Source of the DNA: Sphingobium sp. JS3065
GTDB lineage: Bacteria; Pseudomonadota; Alphaproteobacteria; Sphingomonadales; Sphingomonadaceae
Reading direction: 5' to 3'
DNA: 64,000 nucleotides
NCBI RefSeq assembly: GCF_026427355.1
Contig: NZ_CP102664.1
Location: 310,001 to 374,000 of the forward strand
A program made the translations under genes and the position numbers. Shown here piece by piece: positions 7,752 to 15,215 of this stretch. The notes under the pieces are model-generated. The model had not been told where the DNA came from and did no database searches. It was given only the letters and a program-made list of their open reading frames with translations. Every line of letters starts with the position of its first letter. The stretch's first letter is position 1.

Positions 7752-7976
7752 ATGGGTTATCCAGCGGCTATTGAACGGTCAATTCGTGTGGCAGAGGGTC
7801 GGAAGGACCCGGTTGGATGGGTCTTCATGGTGCATATGCAGGTGAAGGGGCCGTTGCGATTGACCAAGGAAGAGGCGGTGCAGGACGCGGTCGAAGCAGG
7901 CGAAGCGCGAGTCGACTTTCAATATGGTCAGGTCTTCATGGAACCGCTGACCTGGATCGCACCGGTCTATCCCTAG
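7752..7976 (+). CDS. Predicted SOS-induced small protein (antirepressor candidate)
   Basis: 74 aa with a strong ribosome-binding site (GGAAAGGAGAG) ahead of ATG 7752. No family recognised: a compact alpha/beta protein with PVGWVFMVHMQVKGPLRLTKEE and a terminal aromatic stretch. It lies alone between the two early operons, faces the repressor gene and overlaps its stop by four bases. Its promoter carries a LexA box, not a repressor operator. By analogy with the LexA-controlled antirepressors of phage 186 (Tum) and Salmonella prophages, it may inactivate the repressor at 7973-8587; this is inference. Confidence 0.7.
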   Translation: MGYPAAIERSIRVAEGRKDPVGWVFMVHMQVKGPLRLTKEEAVQDAVEAGEARVDFQYGQVFMEPLTWIAPVYP

Positions 7977-8587
7977 AAAAAGTCGACGTGCATTCCGATG
8001 ATTCGCCCGATCGTCACCAGCGGTTCCTGGCCGAGCAGGATTTCCTTGTGCTTCGGGTTCGATGAAAGCGGCGCGAGGCGCGGGGGATTGTCCAGATACT
8101 GTTTGAAGGTCACTTCCCCGTCATTCTGCTTCATCATCGCATAGAGCTTTTCATGCCGTAGCTCGATGTCGTCGGGGTCGCAGAAAACTACGGCATCATC
8201 GTGCTTGAGCACCTTGTCCATGCTGTCGCCCTCGGGCTTCAGCGCAAAGGTGTTCGGGCCGCCCGACGTGCAGGGAATGAGGTCCGTCGCGTCCTCTACC
8301 GCGAGTCGCCAATCGCCCTGCGGTATCTTTCCGACCAGCGGCACGCGCCGAACCGGCGTGCGCGGAACGGTGGCGCCGACCAGATCGTCGGGATGAACGC
8401 TCAGCGCTTCGGCGATGGCGATTCGCCAGTCCGTCTTGAGCGCGCGCTTGCCCGTCTCCAGTTTCTGGATCGTGGCAAGGTCGGTTGGAAAACCCGTTGT
8501 TGGGTTCGTTGTCAGCGCGCCGAGCTGCTCCAGCGTCAGACCCTTACGCCTGCGAATTTCCCGGATCATATTGGGTTCAGCGGTCAT
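7973..8587 (-). CDS. CI/LexA-type prophage repressor (XRE HTH + S24 domain)
   Basis: 204 aa. An N-terminal helix-turn-helix (MIREIRRRKGLTLEQLGALT...TIQKLETGKRALK) is joined to an S24 peptidase-like domain with Ser122 (EGDSMDKV) and Lys162 (VTFKQYL). The expected Ala-Gly cleavage bond is replaced by Gln90-Gly91 in VGKIPQGDW, so RecA-stimulated self-cleavage may be lost or altered. It should bind the TTAGC-N7-GCTAA operators on both sides and keep the prophage silent. An operator at 8597-8613, directly upstream of the chosen ATG, implies autoregulation. No clear Shine-Dalgarno precedes the start. Confidence 0.9.
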   Translation of the reverse strand: MTAEPNMIREIRRRKGLTLEQLGALTTNPTTGFPTDLATIQKLETGKRALKTDWRIAIAEALSVHPDDLVGATVPRTPVRRVPLVGKIPQGDWRLAVEDATDLIPCTSGGPNTFALKPEGDSMDKVLKHDDAVVFCDPDDIELRHEKLYAMMKQNDGEVTFKQYLDNPPRLAPLSSNPKHKEILLGQEPLVTIGRIIGMHVDFF

Positions 8588-8596
8588 AATTGAGCC

Positions 8597-8613
8597 ATAG
8601 CCGATCCGGCTAA
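8597..8613. promoter_or_regulatory. Operator O3 (near repressor start)
   Basis: ATAGCCGATCCGGCTAA, matching TTAGC-N7-GCTAA at nine of ten defined positions, ten bases upstream of the repressor ATG. It probably mediates autoregulation. Confidence 0.6.
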
Positions 8614-8630
8614 ATGCGTCTTGGCTGGCC

Positions 8631-8647
8631 TTAGCTAATTTAGCTTG
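8631..8647. promoter_or_regulatory. Operator O4 (imperfect)
   Basis: TTAGCTAATTTAGCTTG: left half perfect, right half GCTTG in place of GCTAA. It abuts the -35 of the rightward early promoter. Confidence 0.6.
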
Positions 8648-8674
8648 ACGGCTTTTAGCTGTTGTAGCTAAAAA
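8645..8674 (+). promoter_or_regulatory. Rightward early promoter, predicted leaderless
   Basis: TTGACG (8645-8650), an 18-base spacer, then TAAAAA (8669-8674). The expected transcription start coincides with the ATG at 8681, which has no Shine-Dalgarno. The Cro-like transcript is therefore probably leaderless. Operators O4 and O5 cover both promoter elements. Confidence 0.6.
8655..8671. promoter_or_regulatory. Operator O5 (17-bp dyad)
   Basis: TTAGCTGTTGTAGCTAA, a perfect dyad within the spacer and -10 of the rightward early promoter, ending ten bases before the Cro-like start codon. Confidence 0.75.
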
Positions 8675-8680
8675 TGCGGC

Positions 8681-8962
8681 ATGACGCTGCAAGACTATCT
8701 CGTGCGGGAAGGGCTTAGCTACACCGCTTTCGCCGCGCTGATCGGGGCCAGGTTCCCGAGCACCGCAGAGCGCTATGCCAAGGGGCTCGTGATCCCCGGT
8801 CGCGCCATGATGACCAGAATCTTCTGGGTGACGAATCGCGAGGTGACGCCCAACGACTTCTACGGTCTTCATCCGCTGGAGGATAAGGTCGAGGCTGCCA
8901 CTGCGTCATCTCATAGTGACGCCGCCGATATGAGCGGCGCCGACCTGGGAGCCGCAGCATGA
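8681..8962 (+). CDS. Cro-like HTH protein
   Basis: 93 aa, divergent from the repressor. The segment TLQDYLVREGLSYTAFAALIGARFPSTAERYAKG fits a short XRE/Cro-type helix-turn-helix; IPGRAMMTRIFWVTNREVTPNDFY resembles the family's C-terminal helix, and an acidic tail follows. It is the first gene of the rightward early operon and should act as the Cro-type counter-repressor on the same 17-bp operators. Its four-base overlap with the next gene indicates translational coupling. Confidence 0.75.
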   Translation: MTLQDYLVREGLSYTAFAALIGARFPSTAERYAKGLVIPGRAMMTRIFWVTNREVTPNDFYGLHPLEDKVEAATASSHSDAADMSGADLGAAA

Positions 8963-9147
8963 TGTGGTTTGACTGGCTTGTCGCCTGGCTGGCGGTCGGC
9001 GTCCTTGTCGCCGTGTCCGTCGTCCCCGCGAAGTGCGCCGAAATCAGGGAATTTTTCGGCGCGGTCGACCGGTCGACCTTCGTGCTGTGCTGCCTCTTCG
9101 CCGTGCTGGCCTGGCCGGTCGCGCTGTGGAGCCACCGCCGTGGCTAA
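8959..9147 (+). CDS. Small membrane protein
   Basis: 62 aa with two hydrophobic segments (FDWLVAWLAVGVLVAVSVV and TFVLCCLFAVLAWPVALW) separated by a short polar loop. It begins in an ATGATG overlap with the Cro-like stop. No family recognised; a small early-region membrane protein of unknown role. Confidence 0.55.
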   Translation: MMWFDWLVAWLAVGVLVAVSVVPAKCAEIREFFGAVDRSTFVLCCLFAVLAWPVALWSHRRG

Positions 9148-9616
9148 TGGCGTCACCCTTTCCACTGACCAGCTCCACCTCAAGAAGGAGACCCGCGCCG
9201 CCGTCGACGACGTCAGCGGGCAGGAGAAGGTCGCCAAGCTGCTCGGCCGGTCGCAGGCGCGCGTGTCGCATTACTGCTCGTCGAACCGCGACGAATTCAT
9301 GCCGATCGACCTGGTCGCGGAGCTGGAGCAACTGACCGTCGGCAAGCCGGGCCATCCCCGCATCACCCGCGCGCTCGCCCGGCAGGCGGGATTCCTGCTG
9401 GTGCCCGAGGGCGGCGATGCTCGCGACCGACGGTCGCTGGGCGAGCATCTGGCCGACATGGTCGGAGAAGCGTCCGACGTGATGGGCGCGATGAAGGCCG
9501 CCATGACCGATCACCGGTTGGCGCCCGCCGCGCGGGCGAAGGCGCTCTGCGAGGCGCGCCAGCTTCAGGATCAGGTGGCCGAACTGGTGGCTGCGCTGCA
9601 AGCGGAAGGGGAATAG
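9140..9616 (+). CDS. CII-like phage regulatory protein
   Basis: 158 aa from GTG 9140, overlapping the upstream stop. QEKVAKLLGRSQARVSHYCSS is a helix-turn-helix, followed by DLVAELEQLTVGKPGHPRIT and an ARQAGFLLV block, the layout of the phage regulatory protein CII family (P2-type CII/CP76). The C-terminal part is helical (DQVAELVAALQAEGE). It probably controls early transcription or lysogeny establishment. The start at a rare GTG is supported by frame continuity and overlap. Confidence 0.72.
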   Translation: MANGVTLSTDQLHLKKETRAAVDDVSGQEKVAKLLGRSQARVSHYCSSNRDEFMPIDLVAELEQLTVGKPGHPRITRALARQAGFLLVPEGGDARDRRSLGEHLADMVGEASDVMGAMKAAMTDHRLAPAARAKALCEARQLQDQVAELVAALQAEGE

Positions 9617-9618
9617 GC

Positions 9619-9900
9619 ATGCATGGGGGCGGGGTAGAGCAGGGCGTCAGGAAAGGCCCGGCCAAGCGGCAGATGAGCCGCGAGGAGCTGATCGAATGGG
9701 TGTTGGCGGCGCAGCCCGGCGCCCGCCTGTGCTACGGGCATGGCGAGCATGCCACCCATATCGCCAGCGAAGAATTCAACGCCGAACTGCTGAAGCTGGA
9801 ATCGCAGGGTTATATTTACCTGTTCCACGGCAAGCCGGAGCTGGGCCGCCACAGCCACGACTATATCGCGCAGCGCAGCAGCAGGCAGGTGAAAGCGTGA
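9619..9900 (+). CDS. Hypothetical early protein
   Basis: 93 aa, beginning two bases after the previous stop. SREELIEWVLAAQPGARLCYGHGEHATHI and YIYLFHGKPELGRHSHDYIAQRSSRQVK are typical of short phage proteins with a conserved HG/H pattern, but no named family is recognised. The next gene begins at GTG within its stop (GTGA), so it is part of the overlapping early operon. Confidence 0.58.
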   Translation: MHGGGVEQGVRKGPAKRQMSREELIEWVLAAQPGARLCYGHGEHATHIASEEFNAELLKLESQGYIYLFHGKPELGRHSHDYIAQRSSRQVKA

Positions 9901-10424
9901 GCGGCGAAGGCTTCCCCATCGCGGCTGATCCCGTGGCGCAGCCGTCGGCAGGCGAATGCGCGAGCCCAATTCCACTGGCGCCGCCGCCTCGCCCAGAAGA
10001 TGCGCCTCCGCCTACCAGGCCGAGTCGGTGTTCACCCGCTTGCACTCTGTCCGATACCGGTGACATCGTCCAATGCTCAACCTGTATGGCAATGGAGCAG
10101 GGCGTCCCGGCCTGCTCGCTTCCCGAAGGATGGGACGCGCTGTTCGTTCCGGGCGACGATCTGGCGTTGTTCTGCGCCAATTGCATCGCCGCGGGCAAGA
10201 TGGAGATGTTCCGCGCCACGGCGCAATTGCCCCGCCAGCAGCGCTGGCGAATGCCCGGCGCGATCATCGCGCTGTATCGGCCGGCCTCGCGCGAGGTGCT
10301 GATCGCCACGCCGGACGGCATGGCGACACTGTCGGAGGCGGATGCCGAAGCGCTGGTGGCGGCGATCGGCGGCGCGCTCGATGACCGCTCGCTGGCCGGT
10401 CGGCTGGCCGGAGAAGCCACATGA
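9897..10424 (+). CDS. Hypothetical early protein
   Basis: 175 aa from GTG 9897 (GTGA overlap). The N-terminal ~50 residues are Pro-rich and low-complexity. A cysteine cluster follows (CSPAC...VQCSTCMAME...CSLPEGWDALF...FCANCIAAG), suggesting a zinc-binding unit, then a helical acidic C-terminus. It may be a small zinc protein of phage early metabolism; family unknown. Confidence 0.55.
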   Translation: MSGEGFPIAADPVAQPSAGECASPIPLAPPPRPEDAPPPTRPSRCSPACTLSDTGDIVQCSTCMAMEQGVPACSLPEGWDALFVPGDDLALFCANCIAAGKMEMFRATAQLPRQQRWRMPGAIIALYRPASREVLIATPDGMATLSEADAEALVAAIGGALDDRSLAGRLAGEAT

Positions 10425-10774
10425 CGGGGTCGCTGTCCGACCAAGTCGCGGCGATCCTGTGCCGCATCAAGGGCGTGCATATCTCCGACGAGGATGCGCG
10501 GGACCGGGACAAGCGCCTGATCCGCGACCTGCACCTGGACCAGATCGACCTGATGACGCTGGCACTGGAGATCGAGGACGGCTTCGGCGTCGCGGTCGGT
10601 GATGACGAACTGCTGGCGCTCGTGACGGTCGGTGATCTCCGCGCGCTCATCATCGAGAAGATTTCTGACTTTTCTGCCGGGGCCCCACTTACCCCACCCG
10701 GCACGGCGGGAGCCGCCCTTCGGGTCGCATCGGCTCCCGCCGACCCCCTCTTTCCGAACGGAGCATCGGCATGA
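10421..10774 (+). CDS. Acyl-carrier-protein-like protein lacking the phosphopantetheine serine
   Basis: 117 aa. Residues 5-80 follow the four-helix acyl carrier pattern: DQVAAIL...RLIRDLHLDQIDLMTLALEIEDGFGVAVGDDELLALVTVGDLRALI, comparable with ACP L.(D)SLD..EL...E..F...I.D.......TV.D....I. The serine that carries 4'-phosphopantetheine in DSL is Gln41 here (D40-Q41-I42-D43), so it cannot be a conventional holo-ACP. A ~34-residue Pro/Ala tail follows. Role unknown: a decoy, a binding partner or a structural adaptor. It overlaps both neighbours by four bases. Confidence 0.66.
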   Translation: MTGSLSDQVAAILCRIKGVHISDEDARDRDKRLIRDLHLDQIDLMTLALEIEDGFGVAVGDDELLALVTVGDLRALIIEKISDFSAGAPLTPPGTAGAALRVASAPADPLFPNGASA

Positions 10775-12801
10775 ACGCACTTGGCATCATCGTCGACAAC
10801 TTTGCGGGCGGGGGCGGTGCGTCAACCGGGATCGAGGCTGCGCTGGGCCGCTCAGTGGACCTCGCCATCAACCATGATGAGCAAGCCATCCGCATGCATG
10901 AGGCCAACCACCCCGGCACGCGCCATATCCGCAACAACATCTGGCAGATCGACCCGCGCGAGGTCACCGCCGGTCGCCATGTCCAGCTTGCCTGGTTTAG
11001 TCCCGACTGCAAGCATTTCAGCAAGGCGAAGGGCGGCAAGCCGCGCGAGAAGTCCATCCGCGATCTCGCATGGGTCGTCGTTCTCTGGGCGCAGCGGGTG
11101 AAGCCTGATGTGATCCTGCTGGAGAATGTCGAGGAGTTCCGGACTTGGGGACCGCTGGACGGAGAAGGCCAGCCGATCAAGGAACGGGCCGGGGAGACGT
11201 TCGACAAGTGGCAGCGCGAACTGCGGAAGGCCGGATACAAAATCCAGTGGAAGGAACTGCGCGCCTGCGACTATGGGGCCCCGACCATTCGCAAGCGCTT
11301 CTTCATGATCGCCCGCGCCGATGGCAAGCCCATTGTCTGGCCCGCGCCGACCCATGGCAAGCCAGACTCCGCCGAAGTGAAAAGCGGCAAGCTGAAGCCG
11401 TGGCGCACGGCGGCCGAGATTATCGACTGGTCCATTCCCTGCCCGTCGATTTTCGACCGCAAGAAGCCGCTGGCTGAAAAGACCCTGCGCCGGATCGCGC
11501 ACGGCATCATGAAGTTCGTCGTCAACAATCCGGCACCGTTCATCGTGCCGCTCACCCATTACGGCAGCGACATGCGGTCCTATGGCCTGTCCGACCCCCT
11601 CCATACCGTGACGGGCGCGAACCGAGGTGAAATGGCGCTGGTATCGCCTTATTTCGCCCGCACAGCCCATGGCGACATGGATCGAAACGGCAAGCGTCGC
11701 GGGCAGCCGTGCCATGGTCCGGAAGATCCTTTCCCGACCGTCACCCAATCGGGCGATAGCGCGCTGATCGTGCCACATATCACGAAGTTCCGCGCTGGAG
11801 CGATCGGCCACGGCGTGGACGAACCGCTGCATACGGTCACCGCCAACAGCTTTGTGAAGCGCCCCGGCGGCTCGGCTCCGCTGGGCGTGGTCGCGGCAGC
11901 TATCGCGCCCTTCGCTACCTATGCGCAGCAAGGTGGCGGCAATCGATCGGTGGACGATCCGCATCATACCGTCACGGCGTCAAACAAGGATCAGAACTGC
12001 GTCGTGCAGGCGGTCATGTCACCCGCAATCGTCGGCTGCGGTGGGCGCCGCGGTCAAAGCGGGCCAGTTGGACCGCTACAGCCGTTCCCTACCGTCACCA
12101 CGAAAGCCGATGCCTGCGCCGTTACCGCGTTCATGCAGAAATTTGCGGAGAACGGCAAAGGTGTCGATCCGACCGAACCACTGCACACGGTGATGGCGGG
12201 CGCGCCGCGGCATGCCGTCGTTTGCGCGCACCTGGAGCAAGCGAACGGTGGGCCGAACAACGAGAACCTTGCCGGGCGAGCGGCAGATGATCCTCTCTCG
12301 ACCGTGGCGACGTCCGGATCGCAGCAGCGTCTCGTAACGTCGAACCTGATCAAGCTGCGCGGGACCAGCGACCAGCATGTCGAGAATAGCGGCGCAGCGG
12401 TAGAGGAACCCCTGGGCACGATCAGCGCGGGCGGCATTCACGCTGCGGAGGTCCGCGCGTTCCTCATCAAATATTATGGCAATGAACAGGACGGCCACGG
12501 GCTTTCCAGCCCTCTCGGCACCGTCACGGTTCAGGACCGCTTCGGTCTGGTCACAGTCATGGTCGAAGGCGAAGAATATGTGATCGTTGACATCGGCATG
12601 CGGATGCTGACGCCGCGCGAACTGTTCAACGCGCAGGGCTTCCCGCCCGATTACATCATCGAGCAGGACGCGCAGGGCCTGCCCATCACCAAATCAGCCC
12701 AGGTCGCCAAGTGCGGCAACAGCGTCTGCCCGCCCATCGCCGAAGCCTTGGTCCGCGCGCAGTTCCCGGCAATAGCTGCCGCCGCTCAGGTGGCAGCATG
12801 A
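10771..12801 (+). CDS. C5 cytosine DNA methyltransferase with repeat-rich target domain
   Basis: 676 aa. Motif I is VDNFAGGGGASTGIEAALG; motif IV is WFSPDCKHFS with catalytic Cys80 in an SPDC rather than PC context; motif VI is LLENVEEF (Glu118-Asn119-Val120). The C-terminal motifs include MLTPRELFNAQGFPPDYII and KCGNSVCPPIAEAL. Between about residues 270 and 590 lies a degenerate repeat whose unit contains P(L/F/H)xTVT, counted nine times. It probably methylates cytosine to protect phage DNA from host restriction. It overlaps the next gene by four bases. Confidence 0.92.
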   Translation: MNALGIIVDNFAGGGGASTGIEAALGRSVDLAINHDEQAIRMHEANHPGTRHIRNNIWQIDPREVTAGRHVQLAWFSPDCKHFSKAKGGKPREKSIRDLAWVVVLWAQRVKPDVILLENVEEFRTWGPLDGEGQPIKERAGETFDKWQRELRKAGYKIQWKELRACDYGAPTIRKRFFMIARADGKPIVWPAPTHGKPDSAEVKSGKLKPWRTAAEIIDWSIPCPSIFDRKKPLAEKTLRRIAHGIMKFVVNNPAPFIVPLTHYGSDMRSYGLSDPLHTVTGANRGEMALVSPYFARTAHGDMDRNGKRRGQPCHGPEDPFPTVTQSGDSALIVPHITKFRAGAIGHGVDEPLHTVTANSFVKRPGGSAPLGVVAAAIAPFATYAQQGGGNRSVDDPHHTVTASNKDQNCVVQAVMSPAIVGCGGRRGQSGPVGPLQPFPTVTTKADACAVTAFMQKFAENGKGVDPTEPLHTVMAGAPRHAVVCAHLEQANGGPNNENLAGRAADDPLSTVATSGSQQRLVTSNLIKLRGTSDQHVENSGAAVEEPLGTISAGGIHAAEVRAFLIKYYGNEQDGHGLSSPLGTVTVQDRFGLVTVMVEGEEYVIVDIGMRMLTPRELFNAQGFPPDYIIEQDAQGLPITKSAQVAKCGNSVCPPIAEALVRAQFPAIAAAAQVAA

Positions 12802-13706
12802 ATCCGGCCCAGGCGCAAATCGTGTCGGTGCTGCGGAAACAGCAGCCGCATGGCGGATGGACCGCATCGACGCTGCGCGTCGCAACCGGACTCGACAAGG
12901 CTAGCTTCCAGGATGCGCTGCGCGGGCTGCGCAACAGCGGCAAGGTGGCGTTCGCGGGCTTCGAACTGTCGCCCTCCATGCTGGAGCAGGATCCCGAGGC
13001 GGATAGCGGCGCGGTTTCGGGGGATATTCCCTCGCTGCTGGCTGGTGACGCCTTTCTTCACGCCGATCGTTGTCTTGCCGCCGGCAGGGGCGCGGCGCTG
13101 TCGCGGGATGAGGCGGCGGCGCTGCTCGCGGAGATCGAGCGGTGGTGCGTGCGCAACATCATGGCCGAGGTGGAGATCGGGCATTGGCTGTTCCGTCATC
13201 CCGGCTTCGTCGCGCTGCTGCGCAAGCGGCTGACCGTCAGGGCAGTGCCCGCCGCCATGGTGCGCGCCATGATGGCGCGCTGGCCGGACGGCATGGCTGA
13301 GGAAGACGTTGCGGCGGCACGGGCGGCGGTGCTCGCGATTGAGGCGGGGGCCATGCGCGAGCGTTCGATCGCGTTGGCGCCCGCGCTGCCGGTCGCCATT
13401 TCCGTGAAGGCCGAAGCGGAGGCCATGGGCGCGAACCGCCAGGCGGCGCGCACCATCGGCATGCGCGCCGGTCAGGTCGATGCGGCCGTCACCGGCCTGA
13501 CGATCGGCGGGAAAATCCAGCATGCCGCCCTCTCCGACGACCAGGTCGCGGCGGCGCAGCTCGCCCGCACCCAATGGAGCGATCTGTGGGCGCGGCTTTG
13601 CGACAGCGCCGTCGCCGCCGGCGAGCGGCCGGTGCAGGCCATGCGCCGCCTGATCGAAGCGGGGCTGTGGGTCGAGCGGCTGGATCGGGAGGAAGCATCG
13701 GCATGA
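12798..13706 (+). CDS. Hypothetical protein with N-terminal winged helix
   Basis: 302 aa, ATG overlapping the methyltransferase stop (ATGA). Residues ~5-60 (QIVSVLRKQQPHGGWTAS, then SFQDALRGLRNSGKVAFAGFELS) look like a winged helix. The rest is Ala-rich and helical with a W/H patch (IGHWLFRHPGFVALLRKRL). It could be a replication-associated or regulatory DNA-binding protein; the position before a sliding-clamp gene is suggestive only. No family recognised. Confidence 0.58.
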   Translation: MNPAQAQIVSVLRKQQPHGGWTASTLRVATGLDKASFQDALRGLRNSGKVAFAGFELSPSMLEQDPEADSGAVSGDIPSLLAGDAFLHADRCLAAGRGAALSRDEAAALLAEIERWCVRNIMAEVEIGHWLFRHPGFVALLRKRLTVRAVPAAMVRAMMARWPDGMAEEDVAAARAAVLAIEAGAMRERSIALAPALPVAISVKAEAEAMGANRQAARTIGMRAGQVDAAVTGLTIGGKIQHAALSDDQVAAAQLARTQWSDLWARLCDSAVAAGERPVQAMRRLIEAGLWVERLDREEASA

Positions 13707-14005
13707 CGACGAATATCGATCTGCGGGATGAGCCGACGACCGCGCAGAAATCGCAACAGCGCAAGTCCATGGAACAGTTGCTGGCCGACTATCGCGAGCA
13801 TCAGCGGCTGGTCGGCAAGAACTTCATCCATCGCGGCAGCGGCGCTTCCTACCAGTTGCTGGCGCTGGCCCATACCGAAAGCGGCAACGATCTGGTGGCG
13901 GTTTACTGCCTCAACGCCATGTCGCGCCTCAAATTCACGCGCCCGATCGCTGAATTCCTCGACCGGTTCGAGGAAGGGCTGGGCATCAAGCAGGAGACCC
14001 GTTGA
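13703..14005 (+). CDS. Small protein resembling DUF1653
   Basis: 100 aa. The C-terminal part LVGKNFIHRGSGASYQLLALAHT ... DLVAVYCL ... KFTRPIAEFLDRFE follows the DUF1653 pattern (short beta-barrel, GxxYxHxKGxxYxVLxLA...VxYR...RPxxMF). Function unknown. Its stop overlaps the clamp-gene ATG by one base, so it is translationally coupled to it. Confidence 0.58.
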   Translation: MTTNIDLRDEPTTAQKSQQRKSMEQLLADYREHQRLVGKNFIHRGSGASYQLLALAHTESGNDLVAVYCLNAMSRLKFTRPIAEFLDRFEEGLGIKQETR

Positions 14006-15213
14006 TGGCGAAGGCCAGTGCACCCGAAGCGCCCGCGCAGGACAAGGAAGGCGTTCCGGCCAGGGCGCCGCGCGAACCGGTCAATCCGCCGATCATCGAA
14101 GTCGGGGTGAAGCAGCTCCGCGCGGCGATGAAGGGGGTGACCGAAGCGATCGAGGCGCGCAACACCATCCCGATCCTGGCCAATGTGCTGATCAATTGCG
14201 ATGGGCGGCGGCTGACGCTGATCGCCACCGACCTCGACATGATGATCGAAGCGACGGTGGAGGCGCAGAAGGCGCGGGGCATCGCCGTAACCGTCTCCGG
14301 CAAGCTGCTGGAGGACATCGCGAAGAAGCTGCCGGCCGAAGCGCTGGTGACGATGGTCATGGATGGTTCGCAACTGATCGTCAGCGCAGGGCGCGCCCGT
14401 TTCCGCGTGCCGACGCTGCCTGTCACCGACTTTCCGATCATGGGCTCGCCGGACTGGCAGCATGAATTCGAAAGCCCCGCGTCCGACTGGACCCGCATGC
14501 TGGATGCGGTGCGCTTCGCCATGGCGAATGACGAAAACCGCTATTATCTGAACGGCATCTACCTGCATGAGACCGACGGCGGGAAGCTGGGCGCGGCGGC
14601 GACCGATGGGCATCGCCTGGCGGTGTTCCGGATGGACATGCCGGATGGCGGCGGCGGGCTGAGCCCAATCATCATCGGCCGGAAGGCGGTCGGCATCGTC
14701 GCCAAGATGCTGGACGAACTCAAGCCCGGCGACGACGGGGTGTCGCCGCCGGTCGAGTTCGCGACCGACGGCGCGAAGGCGCGGTTCGATTTCGGGACGG
14801 TCACGCTGACGACCAAGCTGATCGACGCCGAATATCCGAACTATGGCCGCGTTATTCCGTCGGCCACGGACAGGCGCTGCACCTTCACGCCCGCGCTGCT
14901 GCATGAGGCGGTCGACCGCGTGACGGTGGTCAGTTCCGAAAAGACCCGGCTGGTGAAGGCGGATTTCAAGGCGGCGACGGTGCTGCTGGAGGCGGCCAGC
15001 CCGGAAAATGGCAGGGGCACCGAGGAACTGCCGGTCGAACATGACGGCGACGACCTGACGATCGGCTTCAACGGCGGCTATCTGCTGGCGATCTTGGAGC
15101 ATCTGAAAGGCACCACGGCCGAAGTGCTGATGAGCGACCAGGCGGGGCCGACTCTCTGGCGGACCGATGACGACGCGCCCGCCTTCTATGTCCTTATGCC
15201 GATGCGGGTGTGA
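14005..15213 (+). CDS. dnaN: Phage-encoded DNA polymerase III beta subunit (sliding clamp)
   Basis: 402 aa. A ~30-residue Ala/Pro/Lys N-terminal extension precedes a beta-clamp core: QLRAAMKGVTEAIEARNTIPILANVLI, TDLDMMIEATV, RFRVPTLPVTDFPIM, DGHRLAVFRMDMPDG and the C-terminal YVLMPMRV, which matches the terminal PMR of bacterial DnaN. The ring would tether polymerase to phage DNA or compete with the host clamp. ATG 14005 was preferred to TTG 14002. A clamp in a prophage of lambda-like size is uncommon. Orthology to host dnaN cannot be tested here. Confidence 0.92.
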   Translation: MAKASAPEAPAQDKEGVPARAPREPVNPPIIEVGVKQLRAAMKGVTEAIEARNTIPILANVLINCDGRRLTLIATDLDMMIEATVEAQKARGIAVTVSGKLLEDIAKKLPAEALVTMVMDGSQLIVSAGRARFRVPTLPVTDFPIMGSPDWQHEFESPASDWTRMLDAVRFAMANDENRYYLNGIYLHETDGGKLGAAATDGHRLAVFRMDMPDGGGGLSPIIIGRKAVGIVAKMLDELKPGDDGVSPPVEFATDGAKARFDFGTVTLTTKLIDAEYPNYGRVIPSATDRRCTFTPALLHEAVDRVTVVSSEKTRLVKADFKAATVLLEAASPENGRGTEELPVEHDGDDLTIGFNGGYLLAILEHLKGTTAEVLMSDQAGPTLWRTDDDAPAFYVLMPMRV

Positions 15214-15215
15214 CG

